Assembly (NCBI GenBank): GCA_902491895.1
Contig: CABUJH010000065.1
Span: forward strand, 1-9,651
Length of the DNA: 9,651 nt
From: an uncultured Collinsella sp.
GTDB lineage: Bacteria > Actinomycetota > Coriobacteriia > Coriobacteriales > Coriobacteriaceae
Reading direction: 5' to 3'
Shown in pieces: positions 7,835 to 9,651 of this stretch (positions within the stretch are counted from its first letter, which is position 1; each line of letters begins with the position of its first letter). The notes below the pieces were generated by a model. The model saw nothing but the letters and a program-made list of their open reading frames with translations. It made no database searches and was not told the DNA's origin. The translations under genes and the position numbers were made by a program.

Positions 7835-9217
7835 GTGGAATTTATTGGCAGGGAGCGTGAGCTCGCCCGTATTAAGAAAACGCTCAAAGCACCCGAGCAG
7901 CGCAATGTTCTCATTTACGGCAGGCGTCGCGTCGGAAAAAGTGAGCTCATCAAGCAGGCGCTAACCGATTTGTCGGACGTCGCAACGGTCTATTACGAGT
8001 GCCGCCAAACCTCCGAGGCAGACAACCTCGAGAGTCTGTCCGTCCTTGTTGCTGAAGCGCTGAGCTTTCCTCCGCTCGCCTTCACAGGCATCCGCGAGCT
8101 CATCGAATTTCTGTTTGCCCAAGCTAAAGACAAGAACATTACCCTCGTTCTCGACGAATACCCCTACTTGAGAGATGCGGTTAAAGGCTTAGACAGCATT
8201 CTTCAGACCTCAATCGACGCCCACAGGGAAGACTCACGTTTAAACATTGTCCTGTGCGGCTCCTACGTTGAGATTATGAAATCCCTCATCGAGCATGAAA
8301 GCCCCCTCTACGGGCGAATTGATCTCGCGCTTGAGCTTAAGCCCATGGATTACTTTGACGCTGCGAAGTTCTATCCCGCGTTCTCGCCCGAGGACAAGGT
8401 GCGGCTCTATAGCGTTTTTGGCGGTATCCCCTTTTACAATCGCCTCATCGATCAATCCCAAAGCGTACGCGACAACATCATCGAGCTCGTCACGGAACCT
8501 GGCGCCCGCTTAGAAAGCGAGGTGCCGTCCTATCTCAACGCCGAGATCTCGAAGATGACCAACGCCAACGAAGTTTTCGGGGCTCTCGCACAAGGCTACT
8601 CCCGTTGGGGGGACGTGCTGGCACAGTCGCACGTCTCGAGCGGTCCGGCCATGGCAGACGTGCTCGACAAGCTCATGTCACTCGAAATCGTCCAAAAGCG
8701 TGCACCCATCAACGACCCTACGAACAAGCGCAAGTCTGGCTACTTTGTAGTGGATCCGCTTTCGCTCTTTTACTATCGCTATGTTTTCCGCAATGCCTCA
8801 GCGCGTCAGCTGCTCGACCCGGAAGTCTTCTATGATCGTCACGTCTTCCAAGACTTCGAGGAAAACTACGTTCCTCATATGTTCGAGGAGATCTGCCGTC
8901 AATACCTCGTGCGGCAGAACAGGACCGGCAAGATCGAACCGGCTTTCGACGCCATAGGCAAGTACTGGTACGACGACCCCGCAAACAAAACGAGCGGCGA
9001 ATTCGATGTGGTAACGCAAGACCCCGAGGGCTACGCATTCTACGAAGCAAAGTTCCGCAAATCCCCCATCACGCAAAAAATGGTCGACGAGGAAATCGCC
9101 CAAGTCGAGGCAACGGGACTCAAGTGCCATCGCTATGGATTCTTCTCCCGTTCGGGCTTCGAAGCTGGCGAAAGCGATCGAACCGTCTTCATCGACCTGC
9201 CGCAGATGTTTGGATAG
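7835..9217 (+). CDS. COG1672-type ATPase with DUF234 PD-(D/E)XK nuclease-like C-terminus
   Basis: The product is a 460-residue soluble protein of the archaeal-ATPase family (PF01637 followed by PF03008/DUF234). It opens with FIGRERELARIKKTL. Walker A is GRRRVGKS (29-36), Walker B is TLVLDE (103-108) and a sensor-like LCGS lies at 140-143, so ATP binding and hydrolysis look intact. Residues about 230-320 (ISKMTNANEVFGALAQGYSR, then VLDKLMSLEIVQKR) fit a winged-helix DNA-binding domain. The C-terminal domain has Asp391 (GEFDVV) and Glu404-x-Lys406 (YEAKF), the D...ExK layout of PD-(D/E)XK nucleases. The start is GTG 7835, with AAGGA at 7821-7825 nine bases upstream; it directly abuts the inverted repeat. 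The gene stands alone: the neighbour upstream is divergent and the one downstream has its own promoter. Members of this family are often present in many copies and are poorly understood; defence, mobile-element or regulatory roles are possible but unproven. Confidence 0.9.
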   Translation: MEFIGRERELARIKKTLKAPEQRNVLIYGRRRVGKSELIKQALTDLSDVATVYYECRQTSEADNLESLSVLVAEALSFPPLAFTGIRELIEFLFAQAKDKNITLVLDEYPYLRDAVKGLDSILQTSIDAHREDSRLNIVLCGSYVEIMKSLIEHESPLYGRIDLALELKPMDYFDAAKFYPAFSPEDKVRLYSVFGGIPFYNRLIDQSQSVRDNIIELVTEPGARLESEVPSYLNAEISKMTNANEVFGALAQGYSRWGDVLAQSHVSSGPAMADVLDKLMSLEIVQKRAPINDPTNKRKSGYFVVDPLSLFYYRYVFRNASARQLLDPEVFYDRHVFQDFEENYVPHMFEEICRQYLVRQNRTGKIEPAFDAIGKYWYDDPANKTSGEFDVVTQDPEGYAFYEAKFRKSPITQKMVDEEIAQVEATGLKCHRYGFFSRSGFEAGESDRTVFIDLPQMFG

Positions 9218-9259
9218 GACAGGACAGGTCCCTCCCGCATTCCAAGCATTCATTATCTA

Positions 9260-9277
9260 ATCGAACGGTTGTTCGAT
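9260..9277. promoter_or_regulatory. LexA (SOS) box candidate
   Basis: The sequence is a perfect 18-bp palindrome: ATCGAAC, a 4-base centre GGTT, then GTTCGAT. Its core TCGAAC-N4-GTTCGA equals the actinobacterial SOS box and closely matches the Gram-positive CGAACRNRYGTTYG consensus, with one centre position differing. It lies 43 bases after the ATPase stop and 14 bases upstream of the -35 box of the topoisomerase promoter. Binding there could repress or modulate that promoter after DNA damage signalling. The match is seen directly; LexA binding is inferred. Confidence 0.65.
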
Positions 9278-9291
9278 GGATTTCGTGTTGG

Positions 9292-9320
9292 TTGGAATCG
9301 CCCATGGGCTGGGCTATGCT
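9292..9320 (+). promoter_or_regulatory. Sigma-A-type promoter of the topoisomerase gene
   Basis: TTGGAA (9292-9297) and TATGCT (9315-9320) are separated by 17 bases, the ideal spacing, with four of six matches to each consensus. Transcription would start near 9327. An additional TTGACT at 9324-9329 has no -10 box at a usable distance and is probably chance. Confidence 0.5.
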
Positions 9321-9374
9321 ACCTTGACTATCTATATGACTAAAACGCAGCAAAGGAGCACCGAGAGAGCGAGT

Positions 9375-9651
9375 ATGGCAAAAAACACCGCAAACTATGG
9401 TAACGACAGTATCCGCCAGCTCAAGGACGAGGAGCGCGTACGCCTGCGCCCCGCCGTCATCTTTGGCTCGGACGGACTCGACGGCTGCGCGCATGCCGCC
9501 TTCGAGATCCTGTCCAACGCCGTTGACGAGGCGCGCCAGGGCTACGGCAAGCTCATCACCCTTACCGCCTTTCGCGATGGCTCTATCCAGGTAGAGGACA
9601 ACGGCCGTGGCTGCCCGCTCGACTGGAACCCTTCCGAGAAGCGCTTTAACT
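9375..9651 (+). CDS. parE: Type IIA DNA topoisomerase B subunit (ParE/GyrB-like), 5' part
   Basis: This is the N-terminal ATPase end of the B subunit of topoisomerase IV or gyrase; 92 residues are visible and the frame runs off the window. Together with the A subunit such enzymes pass one duplex through another using ATP. The GHKL motifs are present: YGNDSIRQLK, VRLRP, FEILSNAVDEA with catalytic Glu44 and Mg-binding Asn48 (GyrB E42/N46), and DNGRG with Asp75 and Gly79 (GyrB D73/G77). The RPAVIFGSDGLDGC version and DWNPSEKRFN are typical of the ParE-like proteins of clostridia and relatives rather than canonical GyrB, so the symbol is provisional. AAAGGAG at 9352-9358 is 16 bases before ATG 9375, which is long. 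An in-frame ATG at 9336 would add 13 residues but lacks a ribosome binding site and starts only about 9 bases after the predicted transcript start. Family alignment favours 9375. A LexA-like box lies upstream. Confidence 0.9.
   Translation, partial: MAKNTANYGNDSIRQLKDEERVRLRPAVIFGSDGLDGCAHAAFEILSNAVDEARQGYGKLITLTAFRDGSIQVEDNGRGCPLDWNPSEKRFN

Noticed and set aside
7638..7964. A plus-strand open frame of 108 codons across the inverted repeat
   Set aside because: It overlaps the ATPase gene out of frame, and its middle part is only a translation of the ACTCGG repeat. Annotated small proteins of this type would be artefacts.
9214..9233. Tandem GGACA copies after the ATPase stop codon
   Set aside because: Only two short copies, no stable hairpin with a T-run, so neither a terminator nor a meaningful repeat.
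1..9651. CRISPR array, tRNA, rRNA, insertion sequence or phage genes
   Set aside because: No regularly spaced direct repeats, cloverleaf, rRNA-like segments, transposase or integrase motifs were seen on either strand.

Overview
The window looks like chromosomal DNA of a high-GC Gram-positive gut bacterium, most likely a coriobacterium close to Collinsella. The evidence is a lipoprotein with a lipobox, a secreted protein with an LAxTG-type sortase signal, an actinobacterial-style LexA box, and the codon use. The genus is inferred, not proven.

Layout: (1) 1-695, the 3' end of a sensor histidine kinase, plus strand. (2) 763-1767, a LuxR-type regulator with a C-terminal helix-turn-helix. (3) 1925-6292, a 1455-residue surface protein with a twin-arginine-like signal peptide, a prealbumin-like N-terminal domain, a large beta-rich body, a Gly/Ser linker and an LAGTG sorting signal. 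(4) 6345-6374, a hairpin terminator in the convergent gap. (5) 7431-6403 on the minus strand, a lipoprotein with a DUF4352/DUF5067-like domain. (6) 7432-7834, a divergent intergenic region whose right third is a symmetric array of ACTCGG elements forming a 35-bp-arm inverted repeat. It ends on the base before the GTG start of (7) 7835-9217, a COG1672-type ATPase with a predicted middle winged helix and a C-terminal DUF234 PD-(D/E)XK nuclease-like domain. (8) 9260-9277, a perfect LexA-like palindrome, then a promoter and (9) 9375-9651, the 5' end of a type IIA topoisomerase B subunit (ParE-like).

How they fit together: the first three genes point the same way, and the LuxR regulator may control the surface protein beside it, which is a neighbourhood guess. 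The lipoprotein and surface protein are both cell-envelope products. The strongest candidate for something little described is the ATPase/nuclease gene with its private operator array: one gene with predicted ATP switch, DNA-binding and nuclease parts, preceded by seven copies of a short element arranged symmetrically around a putative -10 box. The second notable point is a possible SOS control site in front of a topoisomerase gene.
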